Positions 41,691-52,418 of a DNA stretch of 64,000 nucleotides are shown piece by piece. The stretch comes from Flavobacterium sp. GTDB lineage: Bacteria; Bacteroidota; Bacteroidia; Flavobacteriales; Flavobacteriaceae. The notes beneath the pieces are model-generated. The model was not told where the DNA came from and searched no databases. It saw only the letters and a program-made list of their open reading frames with translations. The stretch lies in the NCBI GenBank assembly GCA_012837155.1, contig CP051546.1, forward strand, positions 2,607,699 to 2,671,698, read 5' to 3'. Each line of letters opens with the position of its first letter. The first letter of the stretch is position 1. Both the position numbers and the translations under genes were made by a program.

Positions 41691-42972
41691 ACTGTTTTTT
41701 AACAACTTTATCCCATACTTTTTCTTTCATATCTTTGATTCTTAACTCGGTGTTTCCGAGTTCAGGGAGATTGCTCGAAGGCGTATTTAAATAAAAATAG
41801 GCAGTAGCTGAAACATCATCACTACGATAAAAACTACTGCTAAATGTATTTTCGGGGAAATTTGCCTCATCATTGATAGTATAATTGGGTCTGTCCAAAG
41901 AAAGGTATTGTTTGGGTTCTTTTCCTTTTAAATTAAAAATATCCGAACTATCTCCTGCTAAGAAAGACCAAGTAGGAATCACTTTGACTTTATTTTTAAC
42001 CATTTCTTTTATTCTTTCTACACTTGTATTTCCAATTTGCTGAATGGTAACTTTACAATCTTTTTGAAAATATACAGGATCAGGAAGATGGTAACGGTAA
42101 AACGCGTACAAATCACTTTTAGAATCCGAAAGTAAAGACCCTTGGTATCGATTATGGTATTCTCCTTGTCCCCATCCAGAACCAATATAATCCTCTGTTC
42201 CAGTACCTACAAGCGATGGATATTGAGTATCTCCATCCAAAAATATTTTTACCTCTCCTTCGCCAAACCAAGTATTGCGATAAGCAGGGTCGCCAATAAC
42301 ACCAATATTCGTTCCTATATAACGCCCTTTTCCTTTAACTTGAGGCAGGATTACATAATCTTTTCCTAATTCGGTTTGCGGTGTTCGATTCCAATACGTA
42401 TGAAAATAAAGTGCGTCTTCAGGTAATTTATCCATAGTCGTATAATTAATATCAAACCAAACTAAGGCGTGAGAAGAGGACTCGTTGGTCATTACAATTT
42501 TAGCTCCTTTGCGATACGGCATAGGAATCGTAAAGTTAAAAGACTTGCCTTCTGGATTCGAAAACAAAGCATTGTCAAAGGCAGTAGCCAATCCTAATCC
42601 CATACCAAAAAAATCGCCAATAGGGGCAGAAACGGCGGGTTTTGTTTCTCCATCCCAATACATGTCAATACGAATCAATCGCCGTTGTTCTTCACTACGA
42701 GGAATCGTGCCACTAATCCACATTCGGTTCACTATCCCTGCTCCTTTGACATCCATCATCACTAATTTTTCTCCCGCTTTAACAGTAAAAAAAGCACTTC
42801 CTTTGGCTCCTTTATTAGTCATTCCCCCTTTTCCTTTTTCGCCAGTAGGATTCTCGGGACTAATCCATTTAGTTTGGGTAGAAGGGGCTGGTGCTTTATA
42901 CCATTCTTGCGAAAAAACACAAGTTGAAGAGCCAATTAATAGGCTACATAAAAATAACTGAATTGATTTCAT
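41689..42972 (-). CDS. GH172 (DUF2961) glycoside hydrolase, short form
   Basis: Encodes 427 aa with signal peptide MKSIQLFLCSLLIGSSTCVFS. The core shows GAGIVNRMWISGTIPR, RIDMYWDGETKPAVSAPIGDFF, FNFTIPMPYRKGAKIVMTN, WFGEGEVKIFLDGD and VGTGTEDYIGSGWGQGE, the last being the same family hallmark seen in the long GH172 at 28356-30455. It lacks that paralogue's C-terminal sandwich. The likely role is exo-cleavage of alpha-furanosides; the substrate is not deducible. Frame intact. Confidence 0.87.
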   Translation of the reverse strand: MKSIQLFLCSLLIGSSTCVFSQEWYKAPAPSTQTKWISPENPTGEKGKGGMTNKGAKGSAFFTVKAGEKLVMMDVKGAGIVNRMWISGTIPRSEEQRRLIRIDMYWDGETKPAVSAPIGDFFGMGLGLATAFDNALFSNPEGKSFNFTIPMPYRKGAKIVMTNESSSHALVWFDINYTTMDKLPEDALYFHTYWNRTPQTELGKDYVILPQVKGKGRYIGTNIGVIGDPAYRNTWFGEGEVKIFLDGDTQYPSLVGTGTEDYIGSGWGQGEYHNRYQGSLLSDSKSDLYAFYRYHLPDPVYFQKDCKVTIQQIGNTSVERIKEMVKNKVKVIPTWSFLAGDSSDIFNLKGKEPKQYLSLDRPNYTINDEANFPENTFSSSFYRSDDVSATAYFYLNTPSSNLPELGNTELRIKDMKEKVWDKVVKKQ

Positions 42973-44252
42973 ACATGTAAAAGTTTAGTTGTTATTGGTT
43001 ATCGTATTATGCGTCGCCAGTTCGTTACACTTGCATCGCCTTTTATTTAATAGGTGTTTGTTTTTACAAACTTGTTGTTAATGGTAATTTCTTTTTAAAT
43101 AAAATAAGTTAGTTTTTTTTCTTCAAAACAACCAAGAATCCTTTACTAGCAGGCACTTTTATTTGATTTAAAGAGAAATTATTTTGGGCATTTTGATACT
43201 CTTTGATTTCAGGAATACTAATTTCTGTTTCTTCTGGTTTCATTCCTAATTTGTCCCAATCCAAAGTAATTTTAGTATCGATTTCATTGGCTGTCCAATT
43301 AGCCAAAGCTATAATAGAGCAATCATTTCCTTTATAAATAGTTGCTTTTACTTGTGGATTTTCGGACTGAATAGGGGTATTTACTTCCCAATAACCCAAC
43401 ATTGCTTTGTCTTTTATTTGATAATCATCCCAAAATTTCCATATCGCGGTAGGCGGATTAACTGTCCAGCCGGCACGAGTTGTAATACCATAAACCATTC
43501 CACGCCAAGGATTTCCGCCTCCTTCGAGCATTTGTCCTGTAACACCAAAAGGAATCCCCGAAACCTCGATAAGCCAATGGTCGGGTGCACGATTATAATC
43601 TCTAGCCTCGCCTATCCAAACATGATTAAAAAAAGGCAAAAGATCCATATAGAGATTCAAGCAATTGGCATAACCTGCCCAGTTGTTAAAATGATTCCAA
43701 CTGTGTAAATCCATAGTCCCATTAGGGCGGTATTGGTCAATGATTTTTCGAGCCCGCATTAGTGTAAATCGATCCAAAGCGGAATCGTCGATATAAATAC
43801 CGTCAATCTTCATGTGCTGTACCATCCAATCGAGCCCTCCTATATAAAAATTATTCAAACGACTGTCTGGCGTTGTAATAACTGACAAATCGATTTCGCC
43901 TTTAAATTTTCCTTCTTTGATAGAGTCAAACCAAGCGGGAATGTATTTTTCTCTCATGTTCTTTATAAGCCAAGGATTGGGCCCTTTGGGATGTAGTGCT
44001 TCTGTTCGGGTGGCGTTGCCTGGCCCTGGAAAAATCACTTCGCCATTCAGACTATTAAGAGCCCAAAATTCCGGTAGGTTTTTGGTAAGTTCTCTCGTGG
44101 TATAATACACTTTCATTCGCATATTAGTCTTATGAGCATCTGCAACTAAATTTGTTAAATCTTGGCTGTTTTCATCCAAATACGGATAATTAATAAACGG
44201 ATAAATATCGTCTGCTTGATGAATGGTAATGATATCGGCTCCTGCTTTTTTA

Positions 44253-45342
44253 AGTACTTGAAAATAATTAGTAATACATTTTTATTTTTGACATATTTTT
44301 CGTATATTTATATTTTAAATACGACATAAATGAGATATGTAGAATTATTAGAGGAGGAAAAAAAAGTAGTGGATTATTTGTATAGAAACTCCCCTAATTC
44401 GGTAGTCAGGGAGCGCTGTATGTTTCTAAAACTTTCTGTTGACAAAAAATCCATAATGGAAATTTCTAGAATTATGAAGGTTGGAAGATTACGAGTAACA
44501 TTGTTTTTTAATGCTTGGGAAATGGCTAAAACATTAAAAGACAAACAGGAAACATTAGGCGTTAAAAAAGGTCGTGGCGCAAAATTAAAACTAAAAAAGT
44601 AGCTGACCTAATACCTGAACTAGTAAAGGAAAACAGTAGAAATTTGAATGTGGTTTTGGATATTTTAGAGCGAGAGCATCAAATAAAAATAACAAAACAA
44701 ACACTCATAAATTTTTTAAAAGAGACTAAAATATAAATGGATAAGATGCCGTAAATCTTTGAAAAAAAAACGTTGTGAGAGCGCTTTTCTAAATTCAAAA
44801 AAGGAATTGGATAAATTGTCACAATTAAATCAGGAACAATACATTGACTTATATTACGGTGACGCAAGTCATTTTAGTTTAGTGCCGAATGTTCCGTATG
44901 CTTGGCAAGCTGAAGGAGAACCTATTTTATTGCCTGCAATTCGGGGGAAAAGCGTAAGTGTTTTTGGTTTAATGAATACATTGGGTAATTTGGTTTTTGA
45001 TATTTTTGAAACAACAATAAATTCTGAAAAGATGATTGTCTTTTTTGACAAATTTGTTGAGAATATAACTAAAAAAACAGTTGTGGTTTTGGATAACTCT
45101 TCGCTTCATACCAGTAAGAAATTCAAAGAAAAAATCAAAGAATGGGAAGAGTTAGATTTACTTATTTATTTTATTCCACCTTACTCGCCAGAATTGAACT
45201 TAATTGAAATCTTGTGGAGATTTGTTAAATATAAATGGTTAAAATTTGAGGCTTATACTTCATTTGAAAATTTAAAATTGAACCTAAATGATGTTTTGAA
45301 TGGGTTTGGAACAAAATGTATTATTAATTTTTAGAATGTACT
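44253..45342 (+). mobile_element. IS630-family element, copy 2 (1090 bp)
   Basis: Same ends and length as copy 1 but opposite orientation, flanked by TA (44251-44252 and 45343-45344). It lies inside the DUF6067-type gene. Confidence 0.92.
44330..45334 (+). pseudogene. IS630 transposase, copy 2 (frame-broken)
   Basis: 44330-44602 encodes the helix-turn-helix part and stops at LKLKK because the A6 run at 44593-44598 is one base shorter than in copy 1. 44759-45334 encodes an uninterrupted DDE half with GDASHFSL, VVLDNSSLHTSKK and PPYSPELNLIEILW. Copy 1 is intact at the A-run but broken in the DDE half, so the two copies together define the full transposase apart from the shared junction at about 44730. 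Confidence 0.88.
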
Positions 45343-46237
45343 TAGTTACCGCATTATCTATACCAAGAGTAGAATTTAGCCAATTCAATCTAGCCAATCG
45401 TTTGCCTTCATCGTAGCCGTGATTGGCAACTGTTCCCGAAACGGTTAAATCAAATGGTATTTTTTGACTCTCCTTGCCCGAAACAACAGTCACTTCTCCT
45501 TTATAGCTCCCTTCTTTAACACCCGCTAAATCAATTCCCATCCATAGAGATTGTACCCGTCCGCTACGAACCGAAATTTTTTTATTGAAAAAACGTCCTT
45601 TAAAATCGACTCCTTCGGCATTAAAGCAGGTCATTTTTGACGCAGTAATTATTTGTTTATTGTTTCCTATAAATGGAGAAAAAGAAACTTTTACTGTATT
45701 AAGATTGGACTTTGTTGCTAAAATTCCAGTTTGAAATACAAAAAATTCACCCGATTGTCCGTGGAGTTGGAACGGAAGCGTGTGATTAAAATCGGTTGAT
45801 TTATCAGTTGGAATCGAGTCAAACCATTGAATTGGCTTTTCTCGCACTTGCGGAAAAACAAAGAAAGAGTGATTTTTTAACTCCTTTGTATGCTCTTTCA
45901 AAAAAGCGACACAGGATTTATTAGTTTGAGCATTCGCAATAAAACTATTAAGGAACAATGCTATTCCTATACTAATTAAAATACGCTTTTTTTTCATGTT
46001 GGTCTTTTCTGTTTTCATTAAAAAACTAACGTATTTAAGCCAATAATAATTCATTTTATTTATTTGTATTAGTTTAAAACTTTGTTGCTACATTTTTAGT
46101 GAAAATCATGCCATTTTAACAATCGAAAGTTTAAAATGTTGTCATCCTACCGAACGAAAGATAGTAAAAAGTCATTTACAATCAATCCTTTATATTGTTT
46201 TGTCTGATTTGAAGAGGACGTAATTCATGACACAAAA

Positions 46238-46729
46238 CTAGCAGCATCCTTGCCCACCACTACAATTCTCATACTGAGGCAGTGGCATTCCTGCCTGCAA
46301 TTCTTCTGGTCTTGCTTGTCGAATTCCTTTGACAGTTACCTCATACCGAAGAGTCATTCCTGCCAAGGGATGATTGGAATCGACTACAAAATGGGTTTCG
46401 TTTTTTTTCAAAATCTCCCCTTCTGTTCCATCCGAAAGCGTTACGATATGCCCTTCTTCAATAGTTATCAAATGACGGTATTCCTCAATGGGCTCTACCC
46501 GTTTCAATTCCTCTTGATAGTTTCCGTAAGCGTCTTTTGGCGACAATTCAATGATTATTGTTTCGCCTACTTGCTTCCCTTCTAACTCCTTTTCCAGTCC
46601 ACTCACAAGAGTACCTACTCCATGCAAATAGTCTATTGGAGTATATCCTACATTGGTGTCTAAAATGGTATTCTCTACATCTTTAAGTGTATATTCAATA
46701 GCCACTATCTTGTCTTTTTCTGCCTTCAT
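46238..46729 (-). CDS. slyD: SlyD-like FKBP-type peptidyl-prolyl isomerase
   Basis: Encodes 163 aa. An FKBP domain with inserted flap (residues about 1-150) shows YTLKDVENTILDTN, YLHGVGTLVSGLEKELEGKQVGE (the key SlyD motif at about 35-57), SPKDAYGNY, DSNHPLAGMTLRYEVTV, and a short Cys-rich tail (CSGGQGCC) able to bind metal. SlyD is a cytosolic foldase and metallochaperone, in E. coli for nickel. It sits 58 bp downstream of a CobW-family GTPase on the same strand, which suggests a metal-handling pair. It has no obvious tie to the surrounding hydrolases. Confidence 0.9.
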   Translation of the reverse strand: MKAEKDKIVAIEYTLKDVENTILDTNVGYTPIDYLHGVGTLVSGLEKELEGKQVGETIIIELSPKDAYGNYQEELKRVEPIEEYRHLITIEEGHIVTLSDGTEGEILKKNETHFVVDSNHPLAGMTLRYEVTVKGIRQARPEELQAGMPLPQYENCSGGQGCC

Positions 46730-46787
46730 AAAAAAGTATAATTTAATTCAACCTGCTGTTATTATACTTAACTGCACTCTATTAAGA

Positions 46788-47854
46788 CTAGCATTCTATA
46801 CGATGAGTAGGTGTTGGAAAACCTGGTTTGAAATATTTCATTTGCAACACCTCTATCGCTACGTTTTCTTTTTGTCCTTCGATAGTGACAATCTCGTGAA
46901 CAATCGAATATAGTTCGGTTGGTTCGCACTGCACACGAGCGTTGATTAAAAGATATAATTTCTGATCTTCTCCCAAATTTAGTGATTGAAATTCTTCTAG
47001 CCCATTTGCAGTAAAACTAATTTTCTGTTTTCCGTTATTTCCTTTCAACATAAATTTCAAATGCCCTATTGGCCATTGATGCTGTTCAATAACCTTCTTT
47101 ATTTTATCAATAACCAAATTTCCTACTGCTACCGCATTGAGAGATGTAATAGACAAATCGGCATCCAACCAAGCGAGTTCTGCCTCACCTGCTCCATATA
47201 GTTCGTAATCAATATCTAGTGATTTTCGCTCAGAAACCGATTGATTTAGTGCAGTTTGAATCCAATATTGAACATCGGTTTCCAAATAACTATTTTGAAA
47301 AATAAGCAATTTATTTGGATATTTTAATTTCATTAATTGCTGCAACTTTTCCAGTCGATCAGAAGTCAACAAATCGGTTTTATTAACAATAATACTATCA
47401 GCCTCTTCCAATTGTTTTTGATAAATATAATGCACATTGTTTCGAAACAAAAACTGCTTTGCCTGTAACTGAGCATACAACACAACTGCATCAGCAAATA
47501 CCGAGAAATTTACGACTGTATCTGGAGAATATTCTTGCATAGGTTTAATCACTGTAGCCACCAAATCCGTACAAGAACCCACCGACTCTGCAAAAACGAA
47601 GGTGGGTTTTGTATCTTGATTAAACTGTTCTAGTACCGTAGCCAATTGATTGTAGTTACAGCAAAAACAACCTCCTGTAACTTCTCCTACTACAATCCTA
47701 TGGTTTTCTATATGCTGAGTATCAACTAAACTATCTCCTTGATCGTTCGTTACTACTGCCACATTAATCCCTTGCTTTTGCAAATAAAGTGCTGCTTGAG
47801 TAATGGCTGTTGTTTTCCTGCTCCTAAAAATCCACCTACTAATATAAGTTGCAT
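46788..47854 (-). CDS. CobW/HypB/UreG-family GTPase metallochaperone (P-loop frame break)
   Basis: About 355 aa. The start is ATG 47854, giving MQLILVGGFLGAGKTT, the Walker A loop, if the A4 run (minus-strand reading of 47813-47816) is read as five. As given, the frame shifts inside the P-loop and the main frame (331 aa) begins at MQKQGINVAVV. Other motifs: GGCFCC (CXCC metal site), VNKTDLL (G4), and a C-terminal domain. COG0523 proteins insert zinc, cobalt or other metals into client proteins. If the shift is real, the GTPase is inactive. Co-directional with slyD. Confidence 0.85.
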
Positions 47855-47871
47855 TTACACTAAGGTTATTA

Positions 47872-50513
47872 CTAATTTTTGATTGGCAGCAATTGTTGCT
47901 TTGCTTTTAATTGAACGATGCAATCGTTTCCTTTTTGAGTAAAAGTAGCCGAAACAGCTTTCCCTTGGTGGGTTACTCTTACTCCCGAAACCGCAAAAGC
48001 ACTTTCCAATGCCACCGTTTTTAGCTGTAACTTTCCTTGTTTTACTTGAATTTCGGCTTTGTGATTGTGTCCTTTCTTTTGTTGAACAAAACTACCCCAA
48101 CCTTCAGCCGCTGTAAAAGGAGCTTTAAAATGCTCTGGAGTTAGCTTAGGAGCAAATTTTATATATCCTTTTGGGCCGTGATACTCAAATCCACAAGCCG
48201 TAATAAAGGTACCGTAACTAGCCATGGCCCGTGCGTAATGATCACTACACTCGATTTCGTTAAAAGGATTTCGTTTGGCAGCATGGTACCGATCGTGTAT
48301 CATTCGGGTCATTACCAGAGCCTCATCAATCATTCCTTCGGCCATCATGTGAGCGGCTACCTGATGCTCAAATCCACTCATGCATTCGTGAAAATACCCC
48401 AATTGCCACGTTTGATTATCGCCATACGGCTTGGCTTCGTTCTTGGGATTGGTATTCATAATCATACCACCTTCGCCTGCCAAAGCATACGGACGTCCTC
48501 CTGTGTGTTCTTTGATATAAGGTCCTACATCTGGGGTAAAATTATATTTCCACAACGAACGCAATGCCGATACTGTTTTGTCTTTGTCTAAAATACGTCC
48601 TAAACCTACTTGATGCGCCCAACTTTGTCCGTACACTTGATCGATATGGGAGGTGTTATACGAACCTAATTTCTCTCTTCCTTTGATAGCATCTGGGCGG
48701 TGGATAAAGTATTCTCCATTGAATAATTCTTTTTCCATATTTTTTCTTCCCTTCGCTACATAGTCGGCACAAATAGCTGCGAAAGCAGTATCGTTCATCT
48801 CGATTGCCATTACTTCTCCAGCTTTTACGGCGGCAATACACAAACCTACCAACCACGAAATTTCGCCATCCCATACCGCATCTAAGGTATTTTCTAGTGG
48901 TGTATCTTCCATTCCGTCGTGATTTCGGTCTTGGTTAATAACATATTGAGTAGCTCGTTTGATTTTGTCCCAATTCTTTTTCAAAAAAGTCGAATCGGCA
49001 CTCATTTGGTGCTCTCTCAAGATGCGTAATATTGTCCCTGCTTGTCCATCAATAGCAGGCGATTTTGCCATTTCGCCTCGATACCAAATCATCCCGTCGG
49101 GCTGCAACGACAAGCCTAAATCAATACGCTCTCGAACGTCTTTCTCGATAGAAGGAAAAATGCGTCCCATAGCTTGTGCATATTGCCATACATGTGTACA
49201 GGTTCCTTGGCAACAACCCACTCCTTCCCAAGCATAAAACCGCCCTGTTTCAAAACGATGTGCCGTAGTAGTTGCCAATGTAGAAATATTCAAAAAGTGC
49301 GTTCTAAAAACCACCATGGCAAGGTGGAATCGTACCAAGTGTCTCTCCACAAATGACTGGCAGAAACCAATCCCTTGAAGTTTTGATTCACATAATGAAG
49401 CACTTCTTTGGACGATTTGAACCAATTGTTGTAATTGCGCCCTTTGTCCTGAATAGGGTTGTCTAATTTTAAATTTTTAAAATGCCATCCTATAACAAAA
49501 TGTGACTGAGCCTCCGATTGTGGGGTAACAACTAAGCTAGTAGTAACCGCTCCAATCAATTTTTCGTTAGCCCTTTTTTCTGTTAACAAAGCCGAAACTG
49601 CCGTAAATGAAGCGGCTGTAATAGGCAACGAAAACTCGGTTTGTGCCTTTGCATTAACATCCAAGGCGGCAATGCTCATTGTTCCATAATCGGCTAGTTG
49701 TGCTTGTTCTGAACTCGGATTTTTCATCCCACTTTCTACCCCAACATACCCTTCTGTTAGAACTGAATTAACCCGAATATCGGTTTCTTTTGCCGAGCGC
49801 AAACACACTTTATTTTCTAACCAACCCACAACCGATATGGCAATGGGGTGATTTGATTTATTTTTAAAATGAAACGAATAAATAGTTGCAGGAGTACTCG
49901 AATTTTTATCATCTAAGGCAATAAACGGCGAATAGACATTGGCTGTGATTTCCAAAGGCAATTGCTTATCGATATAATGTATTTTGGCCATTGGATAGGT
50001 CGCTTCAAAGGCAATATCATCCCAATCGGCTGCCTCCATTTTCTTGATGATGGTTTTATCGCCAATGGTAATTTGAAACGCAAACCCTTGCTCAATTTCC
50101 CCCATATTTTTTGCTGGTACTATATAAGCTGAGCCATCTCTAGATTTAACTTTTCTTATTTCTCCTAAAATTTGAGCCCCAAATTCCACCTCTTTGGGTT
50201 CAATCCCTTCTCGATTATCATTAAAAATATCCCACAACCACAGGCGTCCATCGCCTCCCAAATAAAGTGTTCCCGTATTGATTCCTCCAACAGGCATTCC
50301 TATGTACTGCAACTCATTCTTTGATTTCAAATATTGAGTTACCAACCCTCTGTTATAAAGTGATTTTACCCATTGGGGGTCTAGTTTTTTATCCACCGGA
50401 ATGTTGTGTCCTAATTCAAATGGTAAAAAAGGTCCTGCAATTCCCTTGAAAGGAGTAGCGTAAAGCCCTGCGGCAAAAATCCCTGATGTTTTTAAAAATT
50501 TTCTACGTTGCAT
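47872..50513 (-). CDS. GH116 beta-glycosidase, second copy (frame-broken)
   Basis: About 880 aa in two frames. 50513 to about 49290 holds a twin-arginine-type signal (MQRRKFLKTSGIFAAGL) and the N-terminal beta domain (LQYIGMPVGGINTGTLYLGGDGRLWLWDIF, residues about 70-100). About 49290 down to 47872 holds the catalytic toroid (WEGVGCCQGTCTHVWQYAQ, NTLDAVWDGEISW, CSDHYARAMASYG). Reading the A5 run at 49292-49296 as six gives RTFLNISTLATTTAHRF and joins them. Compared with the copy at 31665-35273 it lacks the inserted beta-sandwich and the T9SS tail, so it is probably periplasmic. Clearly a paralogue by order of motifs. Confidence 0.87.
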
Positions 50514-50551
50514 AGTCTTTCTTAATTAGTTTACTGTTAAACAATTATTCT

Positions 50552-52256
50552 TTATCTCCAAATTAAACTACCTGAAACATTCCAAGAGCTAGAACTTCCT
50601 CCCTCGGGTTTTCCCATTGGAATATGAACTCGAATGGTATGTATTCCTGCTTTTAAATCCCCTAAATCAATATAAATAGGATTCGTAACGGTACCGGGAC
50701 ACCAATTGGATCTGCTTAAATCTGAGGAAGACAAACCATCTGAGAAATTTCCAGAACAAGGATTAAACAAACGATAAGATCCACAATCTTGTCTCCATGG
50801 AATGAATGAAAATAGGGCTGTTCCATCTAAAAAGAGCGTGTTTTTCTTTGGCAAAAATTCATCTCCATTTTCCCATCCTCCATGTCCCGTTGCGATGTAC
50901 TTGAGTTGAGCATTTTTTATATCTTTATCCAAAGTAAAGCTAACTTCGAGTCCTTTTTCGTTATCGAACATCGAACCATAATTCTGACCTCCCATCTCTA
51001 AAACGTTTACGGTATTAAACAAGGGCAACACACTATTTTCTTTTAATACCTGACTTTCTTTTGAAGGATTTTCCTCAGGATGAATCGTTATATTCATCGA
51101 AACTTTATGCCCGCCGTTGTCGTAATTTCCAATCGTTACACCAACCCATAATTCTTTACCACTCAAATAACTAGCCATATCTGTAATGTCTTGTCTAAAA
51201 GGCGTCACTTCCTGCCACTTTTTATCTTTCAATTCGAGATAATTATATTGTTTGATACCAAAGGGAGTAAAAAAAACGCATCAATTCTAATAATGGAGAA
51301 TAAGTATCCGTTGCAACTACTCCCTGATATTCTGAACCGTTTCCGTTTGTATATTTTGGCAATTCTTTGGCTCCTTTTTGCAATCCATCTAAAAATGAAA
51401 TTGATTTATCCATTGGAATAACAAATGCAGTGCCTGTTCTGTCGTATGCATCTCCATTGGAATTTTGCTGAATATCGATAAACACTTTTTGATCTTTCTT
51501 TATTTCAGGGAATTTTATTTTCCGAACCAATATGAGTCCTTTTGAAAATCTTAAAATACTGTCATTTGATTTTGCTTCATCCGAAAATCGCACTAATTCA
51601 TCCTTGAATACGTTAATTGTTGTAAATCTGCTTTTCCAAAGGAGGTCTCGGTAAGTTAAAAGGTCTGTTTTTGGAGAAGAATTAAAATCGTTCGAAACAA
51701 AATTTGATTCTTGCTTTTTTAATTTCTCGATTTTTGTCGCCGTTATTATAGAATTTCCATTCCTAACCGTTTCTAAAACCAATCCCAAATTTTGACCTAA
51801 AATTGACGGTGCACCCTTAACACCTAATTGATTCGTGTACCAAAGCTCAATTCCATTAGAATTAATAACTGTTTTTGCCTTCTTACAGACATAGCCTAAA
51901 ATCACCTTCGTTTCATTGACCAATTCCAAATTCTGTTTCAAAATCGAATTATTATCAACCATAGCAACCGTATTATTTGCTTTCAAATAGGCCAATTGGA
52001 TATACGAATTATCCGCTCTATCAATTCTAGTTTTTTCAAAGGGATAAGAACTGTTTTTGGTTTGAATATTTTGCGAAGATATCAAGGTTTCTTTCGCATT
52101 TGTAAAGACAATTACTGGATCTTGATTTTCTACTGTTTTACCATTGAAATATCTCACATAGGAAATTTTGTATCCATACGGATTTATGTTTTTTGCATTT
52201 TGAGCATGGCACAAATGAGTCAATAATAAGAAAACTGAAATTAGTTTTACTTTCAT
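50552..52256 (-). CDS. PNGase F-like protein with GLPGLI-like N-terminal domain (frame-broken)
   Basis: About 567 aa. Residues about 1-190 have a signal peptide and a GLPGLI-type beta domain (ILGYVCKKAKTVI, ELWYTNQLGVKGAPSILGQNLGLVLE). Residues about 240-560 resemble the two jelly rolls of peptide-N-glycosidase F: DRTGTAFVIPMDKS, YSPLLELMRFFTPFG, then IATGHGGWENGDEF, FIPWRQDCGSYRLFNPC and RSNWCPGT, with Cys positions like those of PNGase F. The frame breaks in the A8 run 51271-51278; seven A residues join both parts. PNGase F removes N-glycans from glycoproteins. I cannot confirm the catalytic Asp/Glu set here. Placed between GH116 and uxaA. Confidence 0.75.
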
Positions 52257-52418
52257 ATCTTGATTTTTATTGATTATTATAGGTCATAAGTAATCGCTAT
52301 GGTATAATGTCGCATTTTGAAATCTGATAAAATAATATAAGTCTTTGATTATAAATAGCTTTTATCACTATTCATTCGTTTGACTTTAAAACTTTCGACT
52401 TACTTATGTAATTTTTAT

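Larger units (their letters stand above)
43109..46018 (-). pseudogene. DUF6067-type glycoside hydrolase, disrupted by IS630 copy 2
   Basis: The N-terminal part (46018-45345, start MKTEKTNMKKKR or the ATG at 45997) has a signal peptide and a beta domain ending LNWLNSTLGIDNAVTK. The C-terminal part (44252-43109) resumes at KKAGADIITIHQADDIYP and contains the barrel: MRMKVYYTTRELTKNLPEFW, IDGIYIDDSALDR, WIGEARDYNR, SGIPFGVTGQMLEGGGNPWRG. In intact relatives as I remember them, several hundred residues lie between these two points. The IS insertion therefore seems to have come with a deletion of the middle, not a simple interruption. The gene should be dead unless the C-terminal part is expressed alone. 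Confidence 0.8.

Noticed and set aside
48656-48874. Minus-strand ORF of 72 aa within the second GH116
   Set aside because: Alternative frame of the GH116 catalytic domain; Arg-rich composition typical of an off-frame reading.
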